A stretch of 64,000 nt of DNA from Alkalihalobacterium elongatum (GCF_019024285.1 NZ_WMKZ01000007.1:62001-126000), one strand, 5' to 3'; shown: positions 35,215 to 44,182, numbered from the stretch's first letter. Notes: generated by a model from the sequence alone, not told the origin. Program-made: numbers and translations.

Positions 35215-36596
35215 TCAGAGTTAATTTAACACAAAGAATTTGGCTGTCGTTTATTTCATTAATTGTTCTCGTAGGCCTTTCAATTATTATAATCTATCCA
35301 ATATCATTAAAAGGGACATTAACTGAAGAAACGTACCGAATTATTGAGCAAGAACAGGCGAGATTTGCCAATCCATATAGTGAATATTTTACACCCCCAC
35401 AATCGGAAGTTGATTTTATAGAACGCCGAGAAGCTGAAAGGTCGGTAGGACATTTATTTGTCATTAATCAATATGGAACACGTCGAGGTGATTCTGTGCC
35501 GCACGAAGTTCTCCAAGAAATGGGGGAAAATGCATTTGCACAGGAAGCGACTAGGGGTAGGTATGAGTTAACGTATAATGGAGCCACTTTATTTTATGTT
35601 ATTACAAAAATAAAGACGACAAATGAGGAAGCCTATCAGATCTCATATATGTGGGATACGTACCGTGACCGTATGGTTAATAGACTTTGGGAAAGGCTAC
35701 TTTATATTTTATTGCTAACGAGTGCATTGAGCTTATTACCAGCTATATATTTAAATCATTATTTAAGACAGCCACTCACAGTTCTAGGAAATCATTTTGA
35801 ACAAATCGCTAAGAGAAATTGGCAGGAGCCGTTTATTTGGAAAGGGGATAATGATTTTCAAAAGTTATCCTATCAATTTGAACGAATGAGACAAAATTTA
35901 ATGCGCTATGATCGAGCACAAAAAACTTTTATACAACATGCTTCACATGAATTAAAAACACCAATTATGGTTATAAAAAGCTATGCTCATAGTGTCAAAG
36001 ACGGAATTCTGCCAAAAGAAAATATTGAAAGTACAATGGATGTAATCCTTGAAGAAGCAGATCGAATGGAACGTCGTGTAAAAGATATGTTATATTTTAC
36101 AAAACTAGATTCTTTGAAAGATGAGGATCCAATACGAGAGGATATTACGTTTGGTGCGATCGCCTTTCATCTAGAAGAACGTTTCCGTATTCAGCGTGAA
36201 GACGTAACCTTTATTATTACAGGAGCAGAAATTAAGTTCAGAGGAGACAAAGAACAAATTCAAGTTTTATTAGAGAATTTTATCGAAAATGCCCTTCGAT
36301 ATGCCAACGAAAAAATTTATATTAAGGCAGAGAAAAGTGAGCAATCAGTGAGACTGACAGTCGAAAATGATGGTGATCCTATCCCTACCAATGATATTCA
36401 TAATATTTTTACCCCGTTCCATAAAGGAAATAAAGGACAGTTTGGACTTGGGCTAGCCATTGTAAAGAGTATTGCGGAGTTACATGGTGGTTACCCTGGA
36501 GTTGAAAATAAAGAAGAAGGTGTAAGTTTCTTTGTCGTTTTACCGCAAGATGGAGAAAGTAAGAAGAAAAAGATAAAAGTAAAAAAAGAGGAATAA
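35211..36596 (+). CDS. cssS: Secretion-stress sensor histidine kinase CssS
   Basis: A 461-residue membrane histidine kinase. TM1 near 10-32, extracytoplasmic sensor about 125 residues, TM2 near 160-182, HAMP linker, H-box HASHELKTPIMVIKSYAHSV near 245-264, N-box NFIENALRYA, G-boxes FGLGLAIVKSIAELHGG. The H-box region and the SYxxDxYRD segment before TM2 match CssS. The C-terminus is unusually basic (SKKKKIKVKKEE). ATGA overlap with cssR. The pair senses misfolded or overproduced exoproteins. Confidence 0.87.
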   Translation: MIRVNLTQRIWLSFISLIVLVGLSIIIIYPISLKGTLTEETYRIIEQEQARFANPYSEYFTPPQSEVDFIERREAERSVGHLFVINQYGTRRGDSVPHEVLQEMGENAFAQEATRGRYELTYNGATLFYVITKIKTTNEEAYQISYMWDTYRDRMVNRLWERLLYILLLTSALSLLPAIYLNHYLRQPLTVLGNHFEQIAKRNWQEPFIWKGDNDFQKLSYQFERMRQNLMRYDRAQKTFIQHASHELKTPIMVIKSYAHSVKDGILPKENIESTMDVILEEADRMERRVKDMLYFTKLDSLKDEDPIREDITFGAIAFHLEERFRIQREDVTFIITGAEIKFRGDKEQIQVLLENFIENALRYANEKIYIKAEKSEQSVRLTVENDGDPIPTNDIHNIFTPFHKGNKGQFGLGLAIVKSIAELHGGYPGVENKEEGVSFFVVLPQDGESKKKKIKVKKEE

Positions 36597-36616
36597 AGAA
36601 GGAAGGTCATCTACTA

Positions 36617-37828
36617 ATGGAGCAATTATCAGAAGAAAGAGCAAGTAAGAAGCCACTAATTATGCTCATGTTAAATATGTTTGTAATTATGATGGGGATT
36701 GGGTTAGTCATTCCAATTCTCCCCTACTATATTGAGCAATTTGGTGCCTCAAGTATTGAACTTGGGATTCTTATTGCTATTTTTTCTTTCATGCAATTTT
36801 TATTAGCGCCATTTTGGGGAAGACTTTCGGACCGAGTAGGTAGGAAGCCATTAATTGCAATAGGAATGTTTGGATTTGCTATTGCTGAATTTATCTTTGC
36901 TTTTGCTACACAATTATGGATGCTCTTTCTATCGAGGATGCTTGCAGGAGCATTTGGTTCGGCGATAATGCCTTCAGCTATGGCATATGTTTCTGATAGT
37001 ACTTCTGACAAAAAGAGAGGTCAAGGAATGGGAATGTTAGGAGCAGCCATGGCATTAGGATTTGTTTTTGGTCCTGGTATAGGAGGATGGTTGGCAGAGA
37101 TTAATTTAGCAACTCCATTCCTATTTGCAGGAATTGCAGCAAGTTTAGCAGGACTTTTCTCTTTATTTTTATTACCAGAATCTCTTTCTACAGAGCAAAG
37201 ATCACAAAATACAATCAAACAAAAAGAGCCAAAACAAAATCAATTTGCTGAAATGGGTAAAGCAATTAAAAGTCCGATTGGATTTTGGTTGATCCTCGTT
37301 TTTGTGATGAGTTTTGCGCTTGCCAATTTCCAAGCGATATTCGGAATATATGCACTTCATCAATTTAATTACTCACCGAGCCAAGTAGGAACTATTATGG
37401 TATTTGTGGGTATTGTCGGTGCTGTTGCTCAAGGTGTTCTAGTTGGTCGTCTAACGAGAAAGTTTGGTGATGATAAAGTCGTTCTAGCTGCCTTATTAGT
37501 AGGCGGAGTTGGGTTTATATTAATGTCCCTAGCATTTGATTTTACAACAGTTCTACTTACGACATGTTTCTTCTTTCTAGGGAACTCTATTTTGCGCCCT
37601 GCTTTAAATACGACGCTCTCGCGGTTAGCTGATGGACAGCAAGGGATGGTTATGGGTTTAAATAATTCGTTTATGAGTCTAGGGAATGTAGTGGGAGCTT
37701 TAATAGCAGGTGTACTATTTGAAGTAAATATTCAGCTTCCTTATGGTTTGGGCGCTGTTACGTTGCTTATGGCATTTATGATAACAATTTATTGGCTCCA
37801 TAAGAAGAATCGAGAAGCCGTTATTTAG
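36617..37828 (+). CDS. MFS drug exporter (DHA1, Bmr/NorA/TetA-like)
   Basis: A 403-residue major facilitator with 12 predicted helices. Drug:H+ antiporter-1 motifs: GIGLVIPILPYYIEQFG near 21-37, the loop 2-3 motif GRLSDRVGRKPLI near 72-84, and motif C-like GFVFGPGIGGWLAE near 148-161. Specificity cannot be assigned. It follows cssS by 20 bp with SD AAGGAAGG, so probably the same transcript, which would place an exporter under secretion-stress control. No such gene lies here in B. subtilis. Confidence 0.88.
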   Translation: MEQLSEERASKKPLIMLMLNMFVIMMGIGLVIPILPYYIEQFGASSIELGILIAIFSFMQFLLAPFWGRLSDRVGRKPLIAIGMFGFAIAEFIFAFATQLWMLFLSRMLAGAFGSAIMPSAMAYVSDSTSDKKRGQGMGMLGAAMALGFVFGPGIGGWLAEINLATPFLFAGIAASLAGLFSLFLLPESLSTEQRSQNTIKQKEPKQNQFAEMGKAIKSPIGFWLILVFVMSFALANFQAIFGIYALHQFNYSPSQVGTIMVFVGIVGAVAQGVLVGRLTRKFGDDKVVLAALLVGGVGFILMSLAFDFTTVLLTTCFFFLGNSILRPALNTTLSRLADGQQGMVMGLNNSFMSLGNVVGALIAGVLFEVNIQLPYGLGAVTLLMAFMITIYWLHKKNREAVI

Positions 37829-37863
37829 CTAGAGAAATCGTTACCTATTGTCAATGAACTCTA

Positions 37864-37872
37864 TGCTATACT
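37864..37872 (+). promoter_or_regulatory. Extended -10 promoter of yhaM
   Basis: TGCTATACT is an extended -10 (TGn plus TATACT) 33 bp before the ATG. A poor -35 (TTACCT at 37841, 20-nt spacer, or TTGTCA at 37848, 13-nt spacer) accompanies it. Confidence 0.4.
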
Positions 37873-37905
37873 AAAAGTAAGAAAAATGTTGAAAGTGGTG
37901 TAATT

Positions 37906-38865
37906 ATGAGTAAAGGAATTGTCCACTATCGAACTGGGGATTCTTTAGATAGTTACTTTTTAATAAAAACAGCAACAAAAGGAACCGCAAGTAACGGTAA
38001 GCCTTTTCTAACACTAATTCTAAGTGATAACACTGGTGAAATTGAAGCGAAGCTATGGTCATGTTCTCCTGAAGATGAAGCTACATTTATTAGTAAAGAA
38101 ATTGTTCATATTATTGGTGAACTTTCTGAGTTTCGTGGAAAAAATCAATTAAAGATTAATAGTATTCGTCCCACTACAGCAATGGATAACGTAAAAGTTG
38201 CAGATTTTATTCGATCTGCACCAGTCTCTCCTGATGAAATGCTAGAAAAGATTACACAATATATTTTTGATATGAGAAATGCTAATATTCAACGGATAAC
38301 GAGACATCTATTGAAAAAGCACCAGGAAGCATTTATTGAATCGCCTGCTGCAACAAAAAATCATCATGAGTTTGTTTCTGGTCTGGCCTATCATGTCGTT
38401 TCCATGTTAGATTTAGCGAAATCGATAGCTACGCTTTACCCTAGCCTAGATACGGATTTATTGTATGCGGGAATTATCTTGCATGATTTAGGTAAGGTGA
38501 GAGAATTGTCAGGACCAATTGATACCAAGTACACAGTTGAAGGAAAGCTTCTCGGTCATATTACAATCATGGTTAATGAGATAGGAGAAGCCGCAAAAGA
38601 ACTAGGGATAGAAGGAGAAGAAGTACTCATTCTTCAACACCTTGTACTAAGTCATCATGGTAAAGGTGAGTGGGGAAGTCCAAAACCACCCCTTATTCGT
38701 GAAGCAGAAATTCTACACCTGATTGATAATGTCGATGCTAAGATGAATATGATGGATCGAGCATTAGAGCGAGTCCAACCTGGAGAGTTCTCTGATCGTA
38801 TTCAAGCTTTAGAAAATCGTTCATTATATAAACCAACATTTCATGAAAAACCATTGGATATTTAA
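37906..38865 (+). CDS. yhaM: 3'-5' exoribonuclease YhaM
   Basis: A 319-residue exonuclease with an N-terminal OB fold (residues 14-90, [20 protein letters not shown]) and a C-terminal HD domain (residues 155-290). Metal-binding residues appear in [28 protein letters not shown] and [14 protein letters not shown]. It degrades RNA and single-stranded DNA from the 3' end. In B. subtilis it belongs to yhaONM; here cssRS plus an MFS gene intervene and it has its own promoter. Confidence 0.93.
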   Translation: MSKGIVHYRTGDSLDSYFLIKTATKGTASNGKPFLTLILSDNTGEIEAKLWSCSPEDEATFISKEIVHIIGELSEFRGKNQLKINSIRPTTAMDNVKVADFIRSAPVSPDEMLEKITQYIFDMRNANIQRITRHLLKKHQEAFIESPAATKNHHEFVSGLAYHVVSMLDLAKSIATLYPSLDTDLLYAGIILHDLGKVRELSGPIDTKYTVEGKLLGHITIMVNEIGEAAKELGIEGEEVLILQHLVLSHHGKGEWGSPKPPLIREAEILHLIDNVDAKMNMMDRALERVQPGEFSDRIQALENRSLYKPTFHEKPLDI

Positions 38866-38972
38866 AATCTCATAATCTCTAAAAAAAATTCCTTTCATGC
38901 AGTAATTTTGACATACAAAAAAAAGACAAGCATAGATTAATAGAAAGAGCTGTGAAAGGAAGGGAGATTTGA

Positions 38973-39254
38973 ATGAAAAATAAGCAAATGCAAATGATAG
39001 TCCTCGTATGTATCGGTCTTTTACTTTTTATTGTTTCAGGACTTGACTTTTCATCGATGGTTTTACTGAATGTTGACCCGTGGTGGATGTATTTTGTTAT
39101 ATTAGGGATATTAATTAGTGCTTATTATTTTGTAAAGCATTCGTTAGAAGATAAGAAACTTGACGATGAGTTCATTGAAAAAGAAGGACAAGTTTTTATG
39201 GAACGTATTCAAGAAGATCGAGAAAAACGTAAGCGTTACAGTGAAGAGCCATAA
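38973..39254 (+). CDS. yhaL: Sporulation protein YhaL
   Basis: A 93-residue protein: two membrane segments (near 7-25 and 38-55) and a charged tail DDEFIEKEGQVFMERIQEDR that is the YhaL family hallmark. B. subtilis YhaL is about 70 residues with one N-terminal span, so this has an extra N-terminal helix. SD GGAAGGGAGA. It is tail-to-tail with a yjcZ-like gene. Role in sporulation is known only by phenotype. Confidence 0.85.
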   Translation: MKNKQMQMIVLVCIGLLLFIVSGLDFSSMVLLNVDPWWMYFVILGILISAYYFVKHSLEDKKLDDEFIEKEGQVFMERIQEDREKRKRYSEEP

Positions 39255-39280
39255 GTGAAATCCACTTATGGCTCTTCTTT
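39243..39280. terminator. Terminator overlapping the yhaL stop codon
   Basis: 15-bp arms GAAGAGCCATAAGTG / CACTTATGGCTCTTC with a 5-nt loop; the stop codon lies in the left arm. Confidence 0.9.
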
Positions 39281-39291
39281 ATAATTTAGCG

Positions 39292-39390
39292 TTAGCAGTA
39301 TGCTGCACCGACAATGATTAATAAAATGAATAAAACGACGATTAAAGTAAATCCGCCGAATGCTGGAGTAGGAGTTTGACATGTTGACAT
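39292..39390 (-). CDS. YjcZ-family micro-protein (copy 1, Cys-containing)
   Basis: A 32-residue protein on the minus strand, too short for usual gene calling: MSTCQTPTPAFGGFTLIVV at the start, then a single hydrophobic helix LFILLIIVGAAYC. The FGGF-x-LIVVLFILLIIVGA core is the YjcZ/YgzB sporulation family signature. SD AAAGGATGA precedes the ATG. Two terminal cysteines (residues 4 and 32) are absent from the other two copies nearby. Function unknown; paralogues are spore-associated. Confidence 0.85.
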   Translation of the reverse strand: MSTCQTPTPAFGGFTLIVVLFILLIIVGAAYC

Positions 39391-39481
39391 ATCTATCATC
39401 CTTTCGTTGTATAGTAGTTAACCTAACTATACAAATAACCTATGCAATATAATGGAAGATGTTCTAGGTATATGCGAATAT

Positions 39482-39516
39482 AAAAAACACAGGTGAAGTT
39501 TTTTAACTTCACCTGT
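39482..39516 (-). terminator. Terminator of prsA
   Basis: On the minus strand 12-bp arms ACAGGTGAAGTT / AACTTCACCTGT with an AAAA loop are followed by a six-T run interrupted only by GTG. Confidence 0.9.
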
Positions 39517-39564
39517 CAGTATTATTATCAGTAGGTTAGTACATTAGACTCGAGCAAAAAGCCA

Positions 39565-40374
39565 TTAAAAAAGATCTTTAAATTGAGGATCATTCACTTG
39601 AATATTTGCTTCATTGTAGAGTTCTTCCATTACTTCATCGTATGTTTTTACAATTACACGTTTATCTGTAACTTTAATAATATGGTATCCGTACTCTGTT
39701 TCAACGAGATCACTTACTTCACCAACTTCTAAGTTGAAGGCAGTTTCTTCAAACTCTGGAACCATTCTTCCTTTACCGAAGAAACCAAGTTCTCCACCTC
39801 TCGCAGCTGAACCAGGGTCTTTCGAATACTCTTTTGCAAGGTCCTGAAAAGCTTCTCCTGCATTAACTCTTTCAAGAACTTCTTCAGCAGTTTCTTTGTC
39901 TTCAACTAAGATATGACTAGCTTCTACTTCAATTTGATCTTCATCAATAATTTCCATATTAGCGTCGTCGATGTCTTGAGTCATTAAGTTTTGAATAGCA
40001 AGCCTTGAAATGATAAATTCATTTTTAAATTCGTCAATTGTCTCAACAGGTAGGCCAAATTGCATTTGGAGTATTTCGAGTAATTCTTCATCGGTTTCTA
40101 CACCGAATTCAGCTTTAAAAGTATTAACCTCTTCTTCAACTTTTGCTTGATCAATATCAGCATTAGCAATAACTTGATCTAGGATTTGTTTTTCCACAAG
40201 TTCCCTAAGGAGTTCATCACCATGTCTATCTTTTAATTCTTGGAGGAATTCTTCTTCAGTTACTGTAACATTAGTTCCCTCAACAACAGTTCCACCTTGC
40301 ACTCCATCATTTGCACAAGCTCCTAATAATAGCGCACCAGATAAACTAAGTGCGAGAATACCTTTTTTCATCAT
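39565..40374 (-). CDS. prsA: Foldase lipoprotein PrsA
   Basis: A 269-residue extracytoplasmic lipoprotein peptidyl-prolyl isomerase. Signal peptide with lipobox LLGAC (cysteine near 20), N-terminal chaperone part with LVEKQILDQVIANADIDQ, and a parvulin domain near 130-225: ASHILVEDKETAEEVL, YSKDPGSAARGGELGFFGKG, GYHIIKVTDKR. It folds secreted proteins at the membrane-wall interface. Somewhat shorter than the 292 residues of B. subtilis. Start at the first ATG of an ATGATG pair after GAGGAG, seven codons inside the longest frame. Confidence 0.95.
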   Translation of the reverse strand: MMKKGILALSLSGALLLGACANDGVQGGTVVEGTNVTVTEEEFLQELKDRHGDELLRELVEKQILDQVIANADIDQAKVEEEVNTFKAEFGVETDEELLEILQMQFGLPVETIDEFKNEFIISRLAIQNLMTQDIDDANMEIIDEDQIEVEASHILVEDKETAEEVLERVNAGEAFQDLAKEYSKDPGSAARGGELGFFGKGRMVPEFEETAFNLEVGEVSDLVETEYGYHIIKVTDKRVIVKTYDEVMEELYNEANIQVNDPQFKDLF

Positions 40375-40429
40375 GCTTGTCCACTCCTCAACCAATTAAG
40401 ATTTTCGCCTTATTCCTTGCGCACTCTTT

Positions 40430-40438
40430 ACTATAACA
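40430..40438 (-). promoter_or_regulatory. Extended -10 promoter of prsA
   Basis: On the minus strand TGTTATAGT forms an extended -10 about 56 bp before the prsA start; the -35 is poor (T-rich). Confidence 0.35.
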
Positions 40439-40565
40439 TAATCTAAAAAGAAAAGGAAAAATGAATAGTGTATCTAAACAATTGACGGAATTAGTGCAAT
40501 CGCCCAGTACGTTGTCGTCGATAATGCATAGGATATGGTAACGAAGCAATGAGGAGGTGTTATAG

Positions 40566-40649
40566 ATGTCTCACGCATATTACGGTGGCTTCGCGTTAAT
40601 TGTTGTGTTGTTCATCTTATTAATCATCGTTGGTGCATCTTGGTATTAA
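40566..40649 (+). CDS. YjcZ-family micro-protein (copy 2)
   Basis: A 27-residue protein: MSHAYYGGFALIVVLFILL then IIVGASWY. One membrane-spanning helix with a His/Tyr/Gly-rich head. Start ATG follows GAGGAGGTG by 8 nt. It is near-identical in its core to the next gene, about 110 bp downstream, indicating tandem duplication. Family members are reported in Bacillus spores; function unknown. Confidence 0.88.
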   Translation: MSHAYYGGFALIVVLFILLIIVGASWY

Positions 40650-40762
40650 GAAATAACATTTCTTAACAACCTCAATCATTTACTTCTGTAAAAAGCAATG
40701 GTGCATGAGTAATTTCTTGACACCTATTCAAATTCGAAACTTAAATTAAAGGAGGATGTATT

Positions 40763-40855
40763 ATGTCACACGGATATCACGGTGGATTTGCGTTGCTAGT
40801 AGTATTATTCATCTTGTTAGTAATTATCGGAGCTAGCTGGGGTTATGGTTACTAA
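40763..40855 (+). CDS. YjcZ-family micro-protein (copy 3)
   Basis: A 30-residue protein: MSHGYHGGFALLVVLFILL then VIIGASWGYGY. SD AAAGGAGGATG. It differs from copy 2 mostly by conservative changes and a Gly/Tyr tail. Followed by a strong bidirectional terminator. Together with copies 1 and 2 it brackets prsA. Confidence 0.88.
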   Translation: MSHGYHGGFALLVVLFILLVIIGASWGYGY

Positions 40856-40866
40856 TAGAAAATAAT

Positions 40867-40900
40867 AAAAAGGATGAGGCTTATAGCCTCATCCTTTTTT
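40867..40900. terminator. Bidirectional terminator after yjcZ copy 3
   Basis: 15-bp arms AAAAAGGATGAGGCT / AGCCTCATCCTTTTT with loop TAT and T-runs on both strands; serves copy 3 and the convergent membrane-protein gene. Confidence 0.95.
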
Positions 40901-40919
40901 CGTTGAAATGTGTGCAATA

Positions 40920-41099
40920 CTAAGTAAATAAAATTTTTACATAGGTAGACGTTAATAAAATCGTTATGAGAACATTTATTGTACGAAAGACAACGGGTTG
41001 TCTTTCTTCAGGAATTTCTTTTTGCAAACATAAAGCATTCGTCATAGAATTAAATATGAATAGAATAAATAAGGCAAATATAGCAAATATAAAAAGCAT
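40920..41099 (-). CDS. Small two-span membrane protein, unknown
   Basis: A 59-residue protein starting MLFIFAIFALFILFIF (helix near 1-18), a polar loop CLQKEIPEERQP, and a second helix near 38-55. I start at the ATG after TTGGAGGC; the longest frame adds 17 codons. It may be a small DUF-type membrane protein; I do not recognise it. It is head-to-head with the YpmS-like gene. Confidence 0.6.
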   Translation of the reverse strand: MLFIFAIFALFILFIFNSMTNALCLQKEIPEERQPVVFRTINVLITILLTSTYVKILFT

Positions 41100-41258
41100 G
41101 AATGAGCCTCCAATATATTTAATAAAAATAAGATGGACGTAACGTAGCATATTCTTATAAAATTACTTTAACAAAAGATGAGCAAAAAAGATAGTTAATC
41201 ACTTTAAGTTCCTATGTCAAAGGAAAAGAATATATCATTTATTTAAAGGTGGTGTAGT

Positions 41259-41843
41259 GTGAAGAAGACGATTAATTGGAAAGTAAGTTTTTTAGTATTG
41301 GCTGGTTTCAATATCATCATTTTATTAATAGTCTTTATTTCTATTTTAACACTATTTCCAGCAATTGATAAGCAAGAGGTCCCGAACATTCCTGAAGCAA
41401 AGCCAGAAGCAAATTTTACAATTAAAACGACGAGGGATGAGCTAAATCAACTGATTGATCTTAAACTAAATGAACAATCTAATCAACTTGTAAGATATGA
41501 TGTTTACTTATCAGAAAGTCAAATCGAATTTAAAACGATAATCCCGATATTGTCAAGAGAAATTGGGATTCAGGTGGATATGCTCCCAGAAGTTGCATCT
41601 AATGGTGATTTATTACTCGAAATATCATCAATTTCAATGGGGAATTTTAAATTACCACAGCATTTAGTCCTTCAAACGCTTTTAGATCATATTTCGTTTC
41701 CATCTTACGTTAACGTTTATCCAAATGAACAACTCGTGCATCTATCCATGTCTGGAATAACGGGAGAGGAAAATATCTCGTTTTATTTTCAAAGGTTTGA
41801 TCTGTATAATAACGAAATTGAAATGTTAATGAAAGTTGAATAA
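41259..41843 (+). CDS. YpmS-like membrane-anchored protein (DUF2140)
   Basis: A 194-residue protein with a single N-terminal membrane helix near 11-35 and an extracytoplasmic domain of about 155 residues. The arrangement and segments such as YDVYLSESQIEFKTIIPILS match DUF2140/YpmS as I recall. Start GTG at 41259 after AAGGTGG. Function unknown, but location among secretion and envelope genes makes a surface role plausible. Confidence in the family is moderate. Confidence 0.72.
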   Translation: MKKTINWKVSFLVLAGFNIIILLIVFISILTLFPAIDKQEVPNIPEAKPEANFTIKTTRDELNQLIDLKLNEQSNQLVRYDVYLSESQIEFKTIIPILSREIGIQVDMLPEVASNGDLLLEISSISMGNFKLPQHLVLQTLLDHISFPSYVNVYPNEQLVHLSMSGITGEENISFYFQRFDLYNNEIEMLMKVE

Positions 41844-41848
41844 CGAAA

Positions 41849-41882
41849 AGGCTGATTCGTTTTCAGATATGCGAGTCAGCCT
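41849..41882. terminator. Hairpin between YpmS-like and DUF3267-like genes
   Basis: 11-bp arms AGGCTGATTCG / CGAGTCAGCCT (one G-U) with a 12-nt loop. A short T-run (CCTTTTCG) follows only on the minus strand. Confidence 0.7.
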
Positions 41883-41916
41883 CAAATAATAATCTGCTTT
41901 TGTAGATGTAACAGCG

Positions 41917-42459
41917 TTAGCTTGCTTTATTTAATAGGATATGAAATCCATCAAAATGATCTTCAATAAGAGATGATTTTGGAGCTTTAATCAAATGAGT
42001 AACATAAATCATGTCATATACACTGAGTCCAAAATTAACCGTTGCATAAATAGTGAAATAAGGAAGATGTTCTGGTGAGAGAACAGAGCCTGTAATCATC
42101 ACTAAAGTTATAACCACTAGCGGAAATAAAGAAGAAGTAATACATAATCTTTTTGAAATTGTATATGGAATAAAACAGTAAAGTATTGGTATCCGTTCTA
42201 TTTTCTTTATGATTAGTTTTGCTTTTTTTCCGCATAACCAAATAGGTATACAATGTAATATTTTATGGAAGACGGGGACCAAGAAAAGTCCAACGATAAA
42301 GGGGACAACCCCATATTGATTGACCGATGTTGTATTAACGATAGAACTTAAAAATAAATAGAAAATAAGAAAAAATAAAATTGCAGATGTAATGGAAACA
42401 ATTGCAAGTCGTGTACGACCGAAATCACGAGTTATATTGACCGATTTCCAGCAAAACAA
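41917..42459 (-). CDS. DUF3267-like membrane protein with altered zincin motif
   Basis: About 180 residues with four or five membrane segments. DUF3267 proteins carry HExxH in a membrane zincin layout; here the matching place reads FHKILHCIP near residues 66-74, so the catalytic glutamate is lysine. This suggests a non-catalytic member, or that my family call is wrong. The start is TTG at 42459, since GGAGGTG covers the longer frame's GTG. It is head-to-head with yhaI, as an analogous gene is in some Bacillus. Confidence 0.6.
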   Translation of the reverse strand: MFCWKSVNITRDFGRTRLAIVSITSAILFFLIFYLFLSSIVNTTSVNQYGVVPFIVGLFLVPVFHKILHCIPIWLCGKKAKLIIKKIERIPILYCFIPYTISKRLCITSSLFPLVVITLVMITGSVLSPEHLPYFTIYATVNFGLSVYDMIYVTHLIKAPKSSLIEDHFDGFHILLNKAS

Positions 42460-42585
42460 GGTGAATAGCACCTCCTTAATCTATTTGAATAATTTACGAT
42501 TATTTTGCTAGAAAATCAATAGGTACGACAAAAAAAATAAATTTTCTTTGTTTTACGACAAGTAAAGAAAAAAGGAGGGAAAGTT

Positions 42586-42936
42586 ATGAAGGTGTATGAT
42601 GAGGATTATTTAAATAAATTGAAGTTTCAACATAGTTTATTACTAAAGATGATCGACAAGAATTCGTTTCCGTTTTTTTCTCTTGCACTTGAAAAAGACT
42701 TATCAGAAAGGGAAGTTGAACAAGTATTAACTCTATGTGAAGAATTGCAAAAAAAATACGAGGAGCAGTGTGAACTAGGTTTTGTTCATCATACACCACT
42801 TCTCGTACATTTTGTAGGAATGTTACCAGAAAAGTTACCAATATCTGAAACACTATCTGCTTTAAAAGCACAAAGTTTATATACTGATTTAATTGAGGTG
42901 TTACAAAAAGCTGAAAAAAGAATACAAGAAGAATAA
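42586..42936 (+). CDS. yhaI: YhaI-like protein (DUF1878)
   Basis: A 116-residue, mainly helical, soluble protein (YhaI family, usually about 113 residues). Segments SLALEKDLSEREVEQVLTLC and LLVHFVGMLPEKLPISETL are family-like. SD AAAGGAGGG. It is convergent with hpr, 17 bp apart, as in B. subtilis, which supports the call. Function unknown. Confidence 0.85.
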   Translation: MKVYDEDYLNKLKFQHSLLLKMIDKNSFPFFSLALEKDLSEREVEQVLTLCEELQKKYEEQCELGFVHHTPLLVHFVGMLPEKLPISETLSALKAQSLYTDLIEVLQKAEKRIQEE

Positions 42937-42953
42937 TAGTTAAAAGCGATCAT

Positions 42954-43526
42954 TTATCTTGTTTCAGCAGGTTGTTGAGGCTTTAATGTCCCATCTTCAT
43001 CAGTAAACTCATTTTCAAATTTGTCGAGTGTTTTTTCAAAGATGTCAATAAAATCTGGGCCGTAAATATGACGAACAATACTCATTAATTCTGAAAACTC
43101 TGGAAATTTTCCGTATAAGTCTTTTATTGGTAATGCCCCACCATAAATACTATATGTTCCAGGATTGTAACACTCTAATGTCTTAAGAAGTAATTCTTCG
43201 CCAGCAGGTGTTAAATATACATAAGTATTCCTTTTATCATTCTCTTTTTTTGAAAAAGTTAGTAAACCGCGTTCTTCAAGTTTCTTAGAAAAGTTGAAAG
43301 CTGTTGAAACATGCATAACTCCGAATTTCGCAATATCAGAGATAGAAGCCCCCTCCAAATGATAAGCAATCCATAGGATATGGTGTTCATTGATGTTTAA
43401 ATCAAAAGGTTTAATCCAAGATTGCCAATCCTTTTCAACAGATTTCCACAAAGCCTTACTGAGTTGAGCAACCTTGTGGCTAAACATTATTGACTGCTTG
43501 ATAGAGTAAGGTACGTTATGGTCCAT
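42954..43526 (-). CDS. hpr: MarR-family transition-state regulator ScoC (Hpr)
   Basis: A 190-residue MarR-family protein: HTH near 45-105 ([20 protein letters not shown]), wing [14 protein letters not shown], and a C-terminal part with [20 protein letters not shown]. ScoC represses extracellular protease genes, oligopeptide permease and sporulation genes in the transition phase. Length slightly below the 203 residues of B. subtilis. SD GGGGGAG. Neighbours yhaI and yhaH are as in B. subtilis. Confidence 0.93.
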   Translation of the reverse strand: MDHNVPYSIKQSIMFSHKVAQLSKALWKSVEKDWQSWIKPFDLNINEHHILWIAYHLEGASISDIAKFGVMHVSTAFNFSKKLEERGLLTFSKKENDKRNTYVYLTPAGEELLLKTLECYNPGTYSIYGGALPIKDLYGKFPEFSELMSIVRHIYGPDFIDIFEKTLDKFENEFTDEDGTLKPQQPAETR

Positions 43527-43679
43527 TGTTCTCCCCCATTACTAAAATTATTTTTATACTATATTTTCTTTATATTATGACAAGAAATTGTATATTAATA
43601 AAGAGAAATTTTATTTTTTTTCAAAATTTTCGATAATTTAGTGAATGATTATTCAATCAACTGATTTTTTATGGTAAAT

Positions 43680-44027
43680 TTAGTTACTTCTACCGCTACC
43701 TTGAAGTGCCTCTTGTAGGTCATCTATTTCTTTTTGGAGCTGCTTTAAAGCTGGTTCCACCTCTTGTTTCCAATCATCTATGGATATCTTTACATCCTTA
43801 GAAACAGTATCAATTGCTTCCTTACTAATTTTAGCAGTATCAGAAAACTGATTTTTAAGGGAGATGGTATGTTCTTTTGTTTCATTTAAGTTATTTTTAA
43901 TTGTATTGGCTGTATTTACAAGTGAATTTTGTAACTCTTTTCCAGACTTTGGTGTTAAAAGAAGTGTGGTTATACTTGCAATTGCACCACCAGCAACTAC
44001 GCCATACAATAATGATTTAAGTTTCAT
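43680..44027 (-). CDS. yhaH: YhaH/YtxH-family membrane-anchored protein
   Basis: A 115-residue protein with an N-terminal membrane segment (LKSLLYGVVAGGAIASITTL) followed by LLTPKSGKEL, the YtxH family hallmark, and an amphipathic helical tail. General-stress and sporulation proteins of this family have unknown function. I start at ATG 44027 after GGGAGGC; the TTG of the longest frame overlaps the SD area. Confidence 0.85.
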   Translation of the reverse strand: MKLKSLLYGVVAGGAIASITTLLLTPKSGKELQNSLVNTANTIKNNLNETKEHTISLKNQFSDTAKISKEAIDTVSKDVKISIDDWKQEVEPALKQLQKEIDDLQEALQGSGRSN

Positions 44028-44182
44028 AACAATGCCTCCCAATTTAAATATTAATTTAGGAAATTATACAATCTTCCAACATATAATAGTTAAAATACAA
44101 AATTTAATTTTTACTTATACGAAGGCTGTTATATTAACAGAGCCTTTCTGAAGAGCCTGATAATAAAAAAGGAGGCTTCCCA

